From contig NZ_JAIWHV010000022.1 in the NCBI RefSeq assembly GCF_020177375.1, positions 1 through 62,689 on the forward strand: a stretch of DNA of 62,689 nucleotides. The letters run 5' to 3'. Below, piece by piece: positions 24,401 to 33,689 of this stretch (its first letter is position 1; each line of letters opens with the position of its first letter). The translations under genes and the position numbers were made by a program. The DNA comes from Saliphagus infecundisoli (GTDB taxonomy: Archaea > Halobacteriota > Halobacteria > Halobacteriales > Natrialbaceae). Below the pieces are notes generated by a model. The model was not told the origin of the DNA. It worked only from the letters and a program-made list of their open reading frames with translations, and did no database searches.

Positions 24401-26353
24401 ATGACGAGTTCCAAGATCCTCGGTATCGACCTGGGGACGACCAACAGCGCCTTTGCGGTGATGGAGGGAGCCGACCCGGAGATCATCGTCAACTCCGAGG
24501 GCGACCGAACGACGCCGTCCGTCGTCGGCTTCACCGACGACGAGCGCCTCGTCGGGAAGCCGGCGAAGAACCAGGCGATCCAGAACCCCGAGCGGACCGT
24601 GGCCTCGATCAAGCGCCACATGGGCGAGGACGACTACACGGTCGAGGTAGACGGCGAGGAGTACACCCCCGAGGAGGTCTCGGCGATGATCCTCGGGAAG
24701 ATCAAGCGCGACGCAGAGGAGTACCTCGGCGACGACGTCGAGAAGGCCGTCATCACCGTCCCCGCCTACTTCTCGGACCGCCAGCGCCAGGCGACGAAGG
24801 ACGCCGGCGAGATCGCCGGCTTCGAGGTCGAGCGGATCATCAACGAGCCGACCGCAGCGTCGATGGCCTACGGTCTCGACGACGACTCCGACCAGACCGT
24901 CCTCGTCTACGACCTCGGTGGCGGGACGTTCGACGTCTCGGTGCTCGATCTGGGTGGCGGCGTCTACGAGGTCGTCGCGACGAACGGGGACAACGACCTC
25001 GGCGGCGACGACTGGGACCGCGCGATCATCGACTGGCTCGCCGACGAGTTCGAGTCCGATCACGGCTTCGACCTACGGGAGGACCGCCAGGCCCTCCAGC
25101 GGCTCAAGGACGCCGCCGAGGAGGCCAAGATCGAACTCTCGAGCCGAAAGGAGACGGAGATCAACCTCCCGTTCATCACCGCGACCGACCAGGGCCCGGT
25201 CCACTTGGAGAAGTCGCTGACCCGCGCGAAGTTCGAGTCGCTGACCGCCGACCTGATCGAGCGCACCGTCGGCCCGACCGAGCAGGCCCTCGAGGACGCG
25301 GGCTACGACGCCGACGACATCGACGAGGTCCTCCTCGTCGGCGGCTCGACCCGGATGCCCCAGGTCGAGGAGAAAGTCGAGGAGATCGTCGGCGAGGAGC
25401 CCCAGAAGAACGTCAACCCCGACGAGGCCGTCGCGCTGGGCGCGGCGATCCAGGGCGGCGTCCTCGGCGGCGACGTCGACGACATCGTCCTGCTCGACGT
25501 CACGCCCCTCTCGCTCGGTATCGAGGTCAAGGGCGGCCTCTTCGAGCGCCTGATCGAGAAGAACACGACGATTCCGACCGAAGAGTCGAAGGTGTTCACC
25601 ACCGCGGCGGACAACCAGACGTCGGTGCAGGTCCGGGTGTTCCAGGGCGAACGCGAGATCGCCGAGGAGAACGAACTGCTCGGCGAATTCATGCTCTCGG
25701 GGATCCCCCCCGCGCCGGCGGGCACGCCCCAGATCGAGGTCTCCTTTAACATCGACGAGAACGGGATCGTCAACGTCTCCGCCGAAGACCAGGGCACCGG
25801 CGAGAGCGAGGAGATCACGATCGAGGGCGGCGCCGGCCTTTCCGACGACGAGATCGACCGGCTCCAGGAGGAAGCTGAGGAACACGCAGAGGAAGACGAG
25901 AAGCGCCGCGAACGCATCGAGGCGCGAAACTCCGCGGAGGCGACGGCCCAGCGCGCCCGCACCCTCCTCGAGGAAAACGAGGAGGTAGACGACGAGCTCC
26001 GCGAGGAGATCGAAGCGGGTATCGAGGACCTGGAGGAGGTCGTCGAGGACGAGGACGCCTCGACGGAGGAGATCGAGGAGGCGACCGAGGAGCTCTCGAC
26101 GGAGCTCCAGGAGATCGGCAAGCAGATGTACCAGGACGCCGCGGGCGCCGAAGGTGCGGCCGGCGCCGGTGGGGCTGGCGCGGGTGCCGCCGGCGGCGCG
26201 GCGGGCGCGGGTCCGGGCGGTGCTGGCGGCCCCGGCGGTGCGGCCGGTCCGGGCGGCGCTGCCGGAGCGGGCGCAAGCGCCGAGGGCGAGGAGTACGTCG
26301 ATGCCGACTTCGAGGACGTCGAGGACGACGAGAGCGAGGACGAAGACGAGTAG
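24401..26353 (+). CDS. dnaK: Hsp70 chaperone DnaK
   Basis: 650 aa. The ATPase domain begins [16 protein letters not shown] and contains [19 protein letters not shown] and [11 protein letters not shown]. It is followed by the interdomain linker and substrate-binding domain ([25 protein letters not shown]), then a helical lid. The C-terminus is an Ala/Gly-rich stretch (about residues 584-630) followed by an acidic tail ending DESEDEDE, as in other haloarchaeal DnaK proteins. With GrpE and DnaJ it refolds client proteins. A TATA box 28 nt upstream supports the start. DnaJ is not adjacent: five genes-worth of sequence (26473-30998, four genes) intervene. Confidence 0.97.
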   Translation: MTSSKILGIDLGTTNSAFAVMEGADPEIIVNSEGDRTTPSVVGFTDDERLVGKPAKNQAIQNPERTVASIKRHMGEDDYTVEVDGEEYTPEEVSAMILGKIKRDAEEYLGDDVEKAVITVPAYFSDRQRQATKDAGEIAGFEVERIINEPTAASMAYGLDDDSDQTVLVYDLGGGTFDVSVLDLGGGVYEVVATNGDNDLGGDDWDRAIIDWLADEFESDHGFDLREDRQALQRLKDAAEEAKIELSSRKETEINLPFITATDQGPVHLEKSLTRAKFESLTADLIERTVGPTEQALEDAGYDADDIDEVLLVGGSTRMPQVEEKVEEIVGEEPQKNVNPDEAVALGAAIQGGVLGGDVDDIVLLDVTPLSLGIEVKGGLFERLIEKNTTIPTEESKVFTTAADNQTSVQVRVFQGEREIAEENELLGEFMLSGIPPAPAGTPQIEVSFNIDENGIVNVSAEDQGTGESEEITIEGGAGLSDDEIDRLQEEAEEHAEEDEKRRERIEARNSAEATAQRARTLLEENEEVDDELREEIEAGIEDLEEVVEDEDASTEEIEEATEELSTELQEIGKQMYQDAAGAEGAAGAGGAGAGAAGGAAGAGPGGAGGPGGAAGPGGAAGAGASAEGEEYVDADFEDVEDDESEDEDE

Positions 26354-26472
26354 CTCTTCGACGTCCTCGGAGGACGCGGGCCTCCCGTGAAGTTCTCTGC
26401 CCCCACCGAGCAGTGGCTGCCGGGGCCGTGCGGGACGCTTTTGACGGTCGCCCCCGTACGTGATACGGTATC

Positions 26473-27210
26473 GTGGCACGCGAGTATCGAACCGGCGACC
26501 GGATCGAGGGATCGCGGCTCCAGCTCGACCTCTGGCATCCCGACTGCTTTACCCTCGAAATCACCGAACGGCTGCCCGGCGGATTGCTCGGCCACGGCGT
26601 CCATGCGATCGACGGGAAGGCGACCTGCCGGTTTACGGCCTACGGGCGGTCGGTCGCGGAGTTGGAGACGCTGGTCGAGGCCATCCGGGCCTCCTCCCGG
26701 ACCGACTCGGTCCGGGAGGTCGACCACCAGTACGCCACCGGCGTCGAGACGCCCGGCACCGAGACCGTCACCACGGGGCTGGTCGTCCAGTACGCCCTCG
26801 CCGACAGCATCAACGACGCGCTCGTTTCCCGGGGGTTCATCCCCGACGAGCCGGTCCGGATCACCGGCGGGCGCGAACACTGGACCGTCGTCATCCACGA
26901 GGACCGCGCGACGATCGAGGCGCGTCTCGAGGAGGTCCGCACGGAGAAGGACGCCGAGATCGGAGTCGAGTCGATGACCACCCTTCACGGTGGCGTCACG
27001 GCTGGAATGTTCCGGACCGACCGGCTTTCCGAGCGTCAGCGGGAGGTGTTCGAACTCGCCCGACGGCGCCACTACTACCGGTGGCCCCGGGCGGTGGCCG
27101 CCGCCGACCTCGCCGACGAACTGGGAATCGCCGAGGCGACCCTGCTCGAGCACCTCCGGAAGGCCGAATCCAAGCTTCTCGATCCCGACTCCCCCGAGCA
27201 CGATCGCTGA
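26473..27210 (+). CDS. Bat-type helix-turn-helix regulator (HTH_10)
   Basis: 245 aa from GTG 26473. The C-terminal domain has the bacterioopsin-activator type helix-turn-helix: LSERQREVFELARRRHYYRW followed by AADLADELGIAEATLLEHLR. The N-terminal ~170 residues form the usual two-part ligand/sensing region of such proteins without a recognisable PAS or GAF domain. These are widespread haloarchaeal transcription factors. It lies between dnaK and the amino-acid permease operon on the same strand, so it may regulate either. A second member of the family is at 54086-54763. Confidence 0.85.
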   Translation: MAREYRTGDRIEGSRLQLDLWHPDCFTLEITERLPGGLLGHGVHAIDGKATCRFTAYGRSVAELETLVEAIRASSRTDSVREVDHQYATGVETPGTETVTTGLVVQYALADSINDALVSRGFIPDEPVRITGGREHWTVVIHEDRATIEARLEEVRTEKDAEIGVESMTTLHGGVTAGMFRTDRLSERQREVFELARRRHYYRWPRAVAAADLADELGIAEATLLEHLRKAESKLLDPDSPEHDR

Positions 27211-27269
27211 CCCCCTGTGTACCTAGGGTGGGGAGTTAATCAGCCCCATGCGTTATGTTACCGCCACCC

Positions 27270-28688
27270 ATGTCTGGAACGGATACGAAGTCCGACCGGA
27301 GTCTCGCACGGGACATCGGGCCGTTCGGGGCGATCGCGACGGTCGTCGCCGGCACGCTCGGCGCCGGCCTGTTCGTCACGCTCGGGACGGCGAGTTCGAC
27401 GACCGGCCCGAGCGTGATCCTGATCATCGCGCTGTCGGGGATCATCGCGATGGCGGTCGCGATCAACTACAGCTGGCTCGCGACGATCTTTCCGGCCGCG
27501 GGCTCGACGTACTCCTACATCACCCGGGTGTTTCGCAACCGGCTGGCGGGGTTCGTCGCGACCTGGTCGCTATGGCTGGGATACATGGCGGCGGTCTCCG
27601 TGCTCGCACTCGGCTTCGGCAGCTACCTCCAGGTGTTCTACCCGGCCGTCGACGCCCGCTTTGCGGGGGTCGCGCTGATCACCGTCCTCTTCGTCGTCAA
27701 CATGCTCGGCGCCCGCCGGTACAGCATCTCACAGAACGCCATCTTCATCCTCCTGATGGTCTCGATCCTCGTGCTCGTGGTCCCCGGAACCTTCACCGTC
27801 GAGGCCGGCAACTACACTCCCTTCTTTACGGGCGGGTTCGACGGCGCGCTCGCGGCCGCCGTCCCGCTTTTCTACGCCTACATCGGGATCGCCGTCGCAG
27901 GCGAGATCGGCGCGGAGGTCAAGAACCCCTCGCGGAACCTGCCCCTGGCGATGGCTGGCGGGACGCTGATTCTCATCGTCCTCTACATGTGGACCGCGGC
28001 GGTCATCTACGGCGTCGTCGGCGACTACACCGTCCTCGCGAACTCCGACCGGCCGCTGTCGACGGCCGCCGAGACGTTCCTCCCGCTGAACGCGACCGCC
28101 GTCGTCGGCTTCGGCGGGTTGCTCGCGACCGCCTCGAGCGTCCACGCCGTAATGGCCGCGGGGATCAAGCTTCCGTACTGCTGGGCCTGGGACGAGGTGT
28201 TCTCGACGCGCTTCTCGGAGGTCAACGAGCGCTGGCGGACGCCCCACTGGTCGCTGTTCACCCTGTTTGCGGTCTCCTCGGGACTCACCTTCTGGACCGG
28301 CGGGCTCGATCAGGTGATCGCCATCGCGACGTTCAGCTACCTGATCGCCTACGCCGGGACCTCCTTTACCGCGATCTACCTCTATCTCAACCGGCCGACC
28401 CTGCGAGAGAAGGCCGCGTTCGACCCCGGCGCGTGGATCTTCGTCCCCGGCGTGCTCGGCCTCGGGGGCTGTCTTCTCTTGCTCTCGCAGGCCTACCAGG
28501 GGTCGATGACGATCTACGTCCCCTGGCTCGCGATCGGGCTCGTCGTCTTCGGGATCTACTGGTATCTGGGCCAGCGTGCCGAGACCGACGTCGACGCCAT
28601 CCTCGACACCCTTCCGGGAGTTCCGACCGACGAGTACAGCCCGCGGATCGCCGACGATCCGATCGCCGACGACGTCGCAGACGACTGA
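27270..28688 (+). CDS. APC-family amino-acid permease
   Basis: 472 aa from ATG 27270 (an in-frame ATG at 27255 would add MLPPP). The N-terminal helix contains GPFGAIATVVAGTLGAGLFV, the APC-superfamily glycine-rich first span, and about 12 spans follow. The C-terminal ~35 residues are acidic and cytoplasmic. It probably imports or exchanges an amino acid. The M20 peptidase gene starts 5 nt after its stop and the racemase 4 nt after that, so the three form one operon. Their joint role suggests uptake and processing of an unusual or acylated amino acid. Confidence 0.88.
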   Translation: MSGTDTKSDRSLARDIGPFGAIATVVAGTLGAGLFVTLGTASSTTGPSVILIIALSGIIAMAVAINYSWLATIFPAAGSTYSYITRVFRNRLAGFVATWSLWLGYMAAVSVLALGFGSYLQVFYPAVDARFAGVALITVLFVVNMLGARRYSISQNAIFILLMVSILVLVVPGTFTVEAGNYTPFFTGGFDGALAAAVPLFYAYIGIAVAGEIGAEVKNPSRNLPLAMAGGTLILIVLYMWTAAVIYGVVGDYTVLANSDRPLSTAAETFLPLNATAVVGFGGLLATASSVHAVMAAGIKLPYCWAWDEVFSTRFSEVNERWRTPHWSLFTLFAVSSGLTFWTGGLDQVIAIATFSYLIAYAGTSFTAIYLYLNRPTLREKAAFDPGAWIFVPGVLGLGGCLLLLSQAYQGSMTIYVPWLAIGLVVFGIYWYLGQRAETDVDAILDTLPGVPTDEYSPRIADDPIADDVADD

Positions 28689-28693
28689 GAGCC

Positions 28694-29908
28694 ATGTCCG
28701 ACCCATCACATTCCCCGACGACGGCGATCGACCACGACGAGACGATCGAGCTACTCCAAGAACTCGTCCGGATTCGAAGCCCCTACTTCGAGGAGGAGGA
28801 GATCGTCGAGTTCGTCCACGACTGGCTCGAGGAGGCGGGGCTCGAACCCGAGTATCAGGAGGTGAGCGAGCCCGAGATCACCGGCTTCGAGGGGCGAAAC
28901 GTCCTGGCGAGACTGGAGGGGAGCGACCCCGAGGCGCCGACGTTCCTGTTGAACGCCCACGTCGACACCGTGCAACTGGTCGAGGGCTGGGAGGAGGACC
29001 CGCTCTCGGGCCGGGTCGAGGACGGAAAGCTGTACGGCCAGGGCGCCTGCGACATGAAAGGCGGGCTCGCGGCGATCATGGTCGCCGTCCGGGAACTCGC
29101 GGATGCCGACCTCCGGGGCGACGTCGTCCTCTCGGCGGTCGTCGACGAGGAAGGTCCCTACGGACTGGGCGCCGACCGGATGATCCGGGAGGGGCTCACC
29201 GACGCCTACGACGCGGCGATCGTTACCGAGCCGGGACCGATCCTCGCCCAGTCCGAGATCGAGAACCCCGCGCTGATCCTCGGCGCCCGCGGGCGATTCC
29301 TCTACGATCTGGTCGTTCGGGGCCACGCGGCCCACGGCTCCCAGCCCGAGAAGGGGAAGAACGCCGTCGTGGACGCCGGCCGGCTGGCCGAGGCGCTCGC
29401 GGGAATGGACGTCGGAACCCATCCGCAACTCGGCGACGGCTCGGTCTGCCCGCTCTCGATCGAGGGCGGGAGCCAGACGCTCTCGGTCCCCGATCGCTGT
29501 CGGCTGCTGGTCGATCGCCACGTCGTCGTCGGCGAGGACGCGGAGAGCGTGCTGGCCGACGCAGAGCGAGTCGTCGAGGGTCTCGAACTCGACTGCGAGG
29601 TCGATGTCGGCTTCCGGGAGGCCCCCGAAGAGGACATGCGCTACGGACCGTACGTCACCGACGAGGACCATCCCCTCGTGGCGTCGCTCGCCTCGGCGAC
29701 CGAATCCGTCGCGGGTGTCGAGCCGGCGATCAGCTACTTCTCGAGCGTCGGCGACTTCAACTACTTCGGCCACCGCGCGGAGCTTCCGACCGTGATCCTC
29801 GGCCCCGACGGCGAGAACATCCACGGCACCGGCGAGTTCGTCTACACCGACGACGTGATCGAGGTCGCCGAGATCATCGTCGAAGCCGCGCGGTCGTACC
29901 TGGGGTGA
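28694..29908 (+). CDS. M20-family metallopeptidase/deacylase
   Basis: 404 aa. Metal and catalytic positions of the M20/ArgE/DapE family are visible: NAHVDTVQL (His and Asp), GQGACDMKGG (bridging Asp), VVDEEGPYG (catalytic and metal Glu), VTEPGP (Glu), and the C-terminal IHGTGEFV (His). The dimerisation domain contains RGHAAHGSQPEKGKNA. The family removes acyl groups from amino acids or cleaves dipeptides. It is the middle gene of the permease-M20-racemase operon, with 5-nt and 4-nt gaps. Substrate cannot be assigned: N-acyl amino acid or dipeptide hydrolysis are both possible. Confidence 0.88.
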   Translation: MSDPSHSPTTAIDHDETIELLQELVRIRSPYFEEEEIVEFVHDWLEEAGLEPEYQEVSEPEITGFEGRNVLARLEGSDPEAPTFLLNAHVDTVQLVEGWEEDPLSGRVEDGKLYGQGACDMKGGLAAIMVAVRELADADLRGDVVLSAVVDEEGPYGLGADRMIREGLTDAYDAAIVTEPGPILAQSEIENPALILGARGRFLYDLVVRGHAAHGSQPEKGKNAVVDAGRLAEALAGMDVGTHPQLGDGSVCPLSIEGGSQTLSVPDRCRLLVDRHVVVGEDAESVLADAERVVEGLELDCEVDVGFREAPEEDMRYGPYVTDEDHPLVASLASATESVAGVEPAISYFSSVGDFNYFGHRAELPTVILGPDGENIHGTGEFVYTDDVIEVAEIIVEAARSYLG

Positions 29909-29912
29909 GGCC

Positions 29913-30998
29913 GTGGCTCCCGTGGCCCTCGAGGGAAGCGGAGAGGCGGAGTTCCCAGTCCTGGGAATCGATTCGGGAGCCATCGAGCGAAACGCCGCAC
30001 GGATCGTCGATCGGGTCGATCCCGACGTCGTCGGCGTGACGAAAGGGGTCTGTGGCGATCCCCGGGTCGCGCGTGCGATGCTGGCCGGCGGCGCCGCCGG
30101 GATCGCCGACTCCCGGGTAGCGAATGTCGTGGGGCTCCGCGAGGCCCTCCAGTGTGACCTCCTCTTGCTCCGGGCGCCGATGGGCACCGAGTGCTCGGCG
30201 GTGGTCGAGAACGCGACGTGGTCGATGGAGTCCGAGGCCGCGACCCTGAGAGCGCTCTCGGCGATTTCGACCGACAGGGAGGTCGTCCACCGGGTACTGG
30301 TGGCGATTGACGTCGGCGACCGCCGGGAGGGCGTTCTGCCCGAGGAGTTCGACGAACTTCTCGAGGCCGCAATCGACCTCCCGGGGGTCGAGGTCTCGGG
30401 GCTAGCGACCCACGTCGGCTCGTTCGGTGGCGTCGTCCCGACGCGGGAGAACGTCGGGCGACTGGTCGAACTCGTCGAGCGAGCGGAGGAGCGCCTCGGC
30501 CGGCGCCTGGCGGTCGTCTCTGGCGGGAGCACGAACGCGCTCGGGCTTGCTTTCGAGGGCGACCTGCCCGGGCAGGTGACACAGCTTCGAGTCGGCGAGG
30601 GGATCCTGCTCGGGACCGATCCGGTCACCGGCGAGGCGATTCCGGGGCTCGAGACCGATGCGATCGAACTGGTCGCGGAGGTCATCGAGTGCAAGCGAAA
30701 GCCCTCCCTCCCGGAGGGAGAGCGGAGCCGTGACGCGTTCGGTCAGGAGCCCGCGTTCGCGGACCGCGGGGTTCGACGACGGGCGATCCTCGCGCTTGGG
30801 CGCCTGGACTGTGCGATCGGAGAGCTTACCCCGCTCCGGGAGGGCGTCGAGGTGATCGGGGCGAGCAGCGATCACACGGTGGTGGACGTCGCCGACGCGG
30901 GATCGGTCGAGGTCGGCGATACGCTCGCCTTTCGGCCGGGATACGCCGCGCTCGCGCGTGCCGCGGCCGCGCCGTCCGTCGCGGTTGCGGTCGGATAA
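29913..30998 (+). CDS. Ornithine/alanine racemase-family PLP enzyme
   Basis: 361 aa from GTG 29913. The alanine-racemase N-terminal barrel is indicated by DVVGVTKGVCGDPRVARAML with the PLP-binding Lys in VTKGV, by VLVAIDVGDRREGVLPEE and by SGGSTNALGL. DVGDRREG and the KGVCG form are typical of the ornithine racemase (Orr-like) branch rather than Alr. It would interconvert L- and D-forms of ornithine or a similar amino acid in the cytoplasm. It ends the permease-M20-racemase operon. Archaea generally lack peptidoglycan, so a D-amino acid here implies catabolism or another use. Confidence 0.8.
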   Translation: MAPVALEGSGEAEFPVLGIDSGAIERNAARIVDRVDPDVVGVTKGVCGDPRVARAMLAGGAAGIADSRVANVVGLREALQCDLLLLRAPMGTECSAVVENATWSMESEAATLRALSAISTDREVVHRVLVAIDVGDRREGVLPEEFDELLEAAIDLPGVEVSGLATHVGSFGGVVPTRENVGRLVELVERAEERLGRRLAVVSGGSTNALGLAFEGDLPGQVTQLRVGEGILLGTDPVTGEAIPGLETDAIELVAEVIECKRKPSLPEGERSRDAFGQEPAFADRGVRRRAILALGRLDCAIGELTPLREGVEVIGASSDHTVVDVADAGSVEVGDTLAFRPGYAALARAAAAPSVAVAVG

Positions 30999-31059
30999 CG
31001 GGCCGCCGGGCGTCGAGCGGGCGTTTCAAGTGGCTCAACGGATTATCGGTGGACAACTA

Positions 31060-32241
31060 ATGAGCGAGGACTTCTACGATGTGCTCGGCGTGGGGTCGAA
31101 CGCCTCCGCCGACGAGATCAAGCAGGCCTACCGGGAGAAGGCCACGGAGTACCATCCCGACGTCAGCGACGACCCCGACGCAGAGGAGAAGTTCAAGAAG
31201 ATCCAGAAGGCCAAACAGGTCCTGACCGACGACGAGAAGCGGGAGGCCTACGACCGGATGGGCCACGACCGCTACCAGCAGGCCGAGAAACACGGCTACG
31301 ACGCCGGCGACGCCGGCGGCGCCGGCGGTGGCGGGATGGGCGGGGACCCCTTCGGCGGGATGGGCGGTGGCGCCGGCGGGATGGGCGGCGGCCTCGGGGA
31401 CATCTTCGAGCAGGTCTTCGGCGGCGGCGGTGGCGGGCGCGGACGGGGGCGAAGCCGCCCCCAGAAGGGCCAGGACCTCCGGACCGGCCTCGAGATCGAC
31501 CTCGAGGAGGCGTACGCGGGGGCCGAAAAGGAGTTCTCCATCGCTCGGCCCGAGGAGTGTCCCGACTGTGGCGGGAGCGGCCACCCCCCCAGTGCCGACG
31601 TCCAGACCTGCCCGGAGTGTCAGGGCCAGGGCCAAGTCACGCAGGTCCAGCAGACGCCCCTGGGTCGGGTCCAGCAGACGACGGCCTGTCCCCGGTGTGA
31701 CGGCGAGGGAAGCCTCTACAGCGAGACCTGCGGGGAGTGTCGCGGCGAGGGCTACGTCCAGGGCGAGGCGACCCTTTCGGTCGAGGTCCCCGAGGGGATC
31801 CGCGACGGCCAGACTCTCAGGATGGACCGCGAGGGCGCGCCGAGCCCCGAGGGCGGTCCTCGTGGGGATCTCCTGATCGACGTCTCGGTCCGCGAACACG
31901 ACGAGTTCGAGCGCGAGGGCGACGACCTACGCTACCGGATGCCCGTCTCCTTCCCGCAGGCGACCTTCGGCGACACGGTCCAGGTCCCCACCCTCGAGGG
32001 CGACGTCGAGTTCGAGATCCCCGAGGCGACCCAGAGCGGCGAGACCTTCCGGTTACAGGGCAAGGGGATGCCCCGCCTCCAGCGCCGGGGCGAGGGCGAC
32101 CTCTACGTCCAGGTCCAGATCGTCACCCCCGACTCGATGAACGCCGAACAGCGCGAGGCTCTCGAGAACTTCGCCGAGGCCGGCGGCGAGGAGATCGACG
32201 TCAACGAGGGCTTCTTCGAGAAGATCAAGCGGTCCTTCTGA
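31060..32241 (+). CDS. dnaJ: Chaperone DnaJ (Hsp40)
   Basis: 393 aa from ATG 31060. The J domain (residues 1-70) contains [19 protein letters not shown] with the essential HPD. A Gly/Met-rich G/F-like segment follows (residues about 84-125), then four zinc repeats: [24 protein letters not shown] and CGECRGEG, and the C-terminal substrate domains. This is a full type I DnaJ. It activates DnaK ATP hydrolysis and delivers clients. It is separated from dnaK by a regulator and a three-gene amino-acid operon, so it probably has its own promoter. Confidence 0.97.
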   Translation: MSEDFYDVLGVGSNASADEIKQAYREKATEYHPDVSDDPDAEEKFKKIQKAKQVLTDDEKREAYDRMGHDRYQQAEKHGYDAGDAGGAGGGGMGGDPFGGMGGGAGGMGGGLGDIFEQVFGGGGGGRGRGRSRPQKGQDLRTGLEIDLEEAYAGAEKEFSIARPEECPDCGGSGHPPSADVQTCPECQGQGQVTQVQQTPLGRVQQTTACPRCDGEGSLYSETCGECRGEGYVQGEATLSVEVPEGIRDGQTLRMDREGAPSPEGGPRGDLLIDVSVREHDEFEREGDDLRYRMPVSFPQATFGDTVQVPTLEGDVEFEIPEATQSGETFRLQGKGMPRLQRRGEGDLYVQVQIVTPDSMNAEQREALENFAEAGGEEIDVNEGFFEKIKRSF

Positions 32242-32250
32242 CCCCCGTCC

Positions 32251-32260
32251 CCTTTATTAT
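32251..32260 (+). promoter_or_regulatory. TATA box for the DJ-1 family gene
   Basis: The block cctttattat sits about 45 nt before ATG 32299 and about 26 nt before GTG 32278/32281, which are in the same frame. If the mRNA is leaderless, the GTG start would be used and add six or seven residues; otherwise ATG 32299 is used with a short leader. Confidence 0.5.
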
Positions 32261-32298
32261 CGCTCGCCCCGTCTTCCGTGGTGGGTGTTTACAAACTC

Positions 32299-32889
32299 AT
32301 GACTGCCAAGCGTATCCTGCTGCTCGCGGGTGACTTCGTCGAGGACTACGAGATCATGGTGCCGTTCCAGGCCCTCCAGATGGTTGGCCACGAGGTCCAC
32401 GCGGTCTGTCCCGAGAAGGCCGCGGGCGACGTCTGCCCGACGGCGATACACGACTTCGAGGGCGACCAGACCTACACCGAGAAGCCCGGCCATGACTTCG
32501 AGTTGAACCACGACTTCGAGGCGGTCGACCCCGCCGACTACGACGCGCTCGTGGTCCCCGGCGGACGGGCGCCCGAGTACCTGCGGACCTACGACGAGGT
32601 ACTCGAGATCGTCCGGCACTTCTTCGAGGCGGACAAGCCGGTCGCGGCGCTCTGTCACGGCGCCCAGATCCTCGCGGCCGCGGACGTCATCGACGGCCGG
32701 GCGTGTACGGCCTACCCCGCTCTCGAGGCCGACGTCGTCGGCGCCGGCGGCGAGTGGCGCGACGAGGTCACCCGCGACGGTAACCTGGTGACCGGCCAGG
32801 CCTGGCCCGACCACCCCGCCTGGCTCGCCTCGTTCCTCGAGGTGCTCGGAACCGACCTCGAATCCGAGGCGCCGGTCGCGGCCGACTGA
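32299..32889 (+). CDS. DJ-1/PfpI family protein
   Basis: 196 aa from ATG 32299; the conserved region begins [19 protein letters not shown]. The family's reactive Cys is in [19 protein letters not shown] (nucleophile elbow), and the conserved Glu is in GDFVEDYE. Members act as deglycases, proteases or chaperone-like stress proteins. No signal peptide; cytoplasmic. It follows dnaJ by 57 nt and has its own TATA box, so a stress-linked role fits the neighbourhood but the exact activity is not set by sequence. Confidence 0.88.
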   Translation: MTAKRILLLAGDFVEDYEIMVPFQALQMVGHEVHAVCPEKAAGDVCPTAIHDFEGDQTYTEKPGHDFELNHDFEAVDPADYDALVVPGGRAPEYLRTYDEVLEIVRHFFEADKPVAALCHGAQILAAADVIDGRACTAYPALEADVVGAGGEWRDEVTRDGNLVTGQAWPDHPAWLASFLEVLGTDLESEAPVAAD

Positions 32890-32940
32890 CCTCCCGTTCG
32901 ACCGGCGGCCTTTTGCTCGCCGCGTCGGAAGCTCCCTCCA

Positions 32941-33689
32941 TGACCGAGACGGCCGGAGAGCTGTTCGTCCGCGAGCGCCGGAGCGAGGCGCCCGCGCTCG
33001 TCGATCGCGAGGGCCGGACCTACGACTACGACTGGCTGTTCACCTCGACGTGGAAGGCGGGGAACTTCCTCCGGCACTCCGGCGTCCGCGAGGGAGTGAG
33101 CGTCGGCGTCGTCGGCGACGGCCCCATCGCCCTGCTCGCGGGGTTCGGGACCGCGCTGCTCTCGAGCACCGTGCGGTTCGCCCCTCCGGAAAAACTCGGC
33201 GAGGAGGTCCGGGCCCTGGTCGCGCCCGTCGCCACTCTTGAGGAGTACGACCTTCCACGGGGCGCCCAGCGGGTCGGTTACGGCGGCGAGGCCGACGACC
33301 CCGCGGTCCACGACCTCGAGGCCGGCCTCTGGAGCGAGAACCCCTCGTTTCCCCCCGTCGATCTCGACCCCGACACCCCCATGGTGGCCGACGGCGGGGC
33401 GACCTACAGCCACCGCGACCTGTTCGAGACGGCCCACGCGGTCGCCGCCGAACACGAGTTCGGAGAGGGGACGCGGGTCCGCCCGGCCGGCGGGTTCGCC
33501 GATCCCCGCGCGTTCGCGGCAGGCGTTCTCGCGCCGCTCGTGGCGGGGGGAACGGTCGTCCTCGACGGCGAGGCCGACGTCGCGATCGGTGGTGGAGACG
33601 ACGAGGATGGGCCGGATCGGGTTTCGCTCTCGAGAATCGAACTCGACTCGTGGCTCAGCGGTTCTCGAGGGAATCCGTACTGTCGGTAG
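32941..33689 (+). CDS. Degenerate, half-length AMP-binding (acyl-CoA synthetase-like) protein
   Basis: 248 aa. The first ~120 residues follow the N-terminal domain of acyl-CoA synthetases (ALVDREGRTYDYDWLFTSTW, then VGVVGDGPIALLAGFGTALL). The position of the ATP-binding motif (normally SGTTGxPKG) reads VADGGATYSHRDLFETAH, so the Ser/Thr/Gly/Lys residues needed for adenylation are absent. The rest of the enzyme is missing, although the reading frame looks intact and haloarchaeal in composition. It is therefore probably not an adenylating enzyme, but could be a binding or regulatory protein. The last 35 nt overlap the convergent MATE gene. Confidence 0.65.

Noticed and set aside
26362-26376. 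cgtcctcggaggacg palindrome after dnaK as a terminator
   Set aside because: The loop is only a few bases and no T-run follows, so it does not look like an archaeal terminator.
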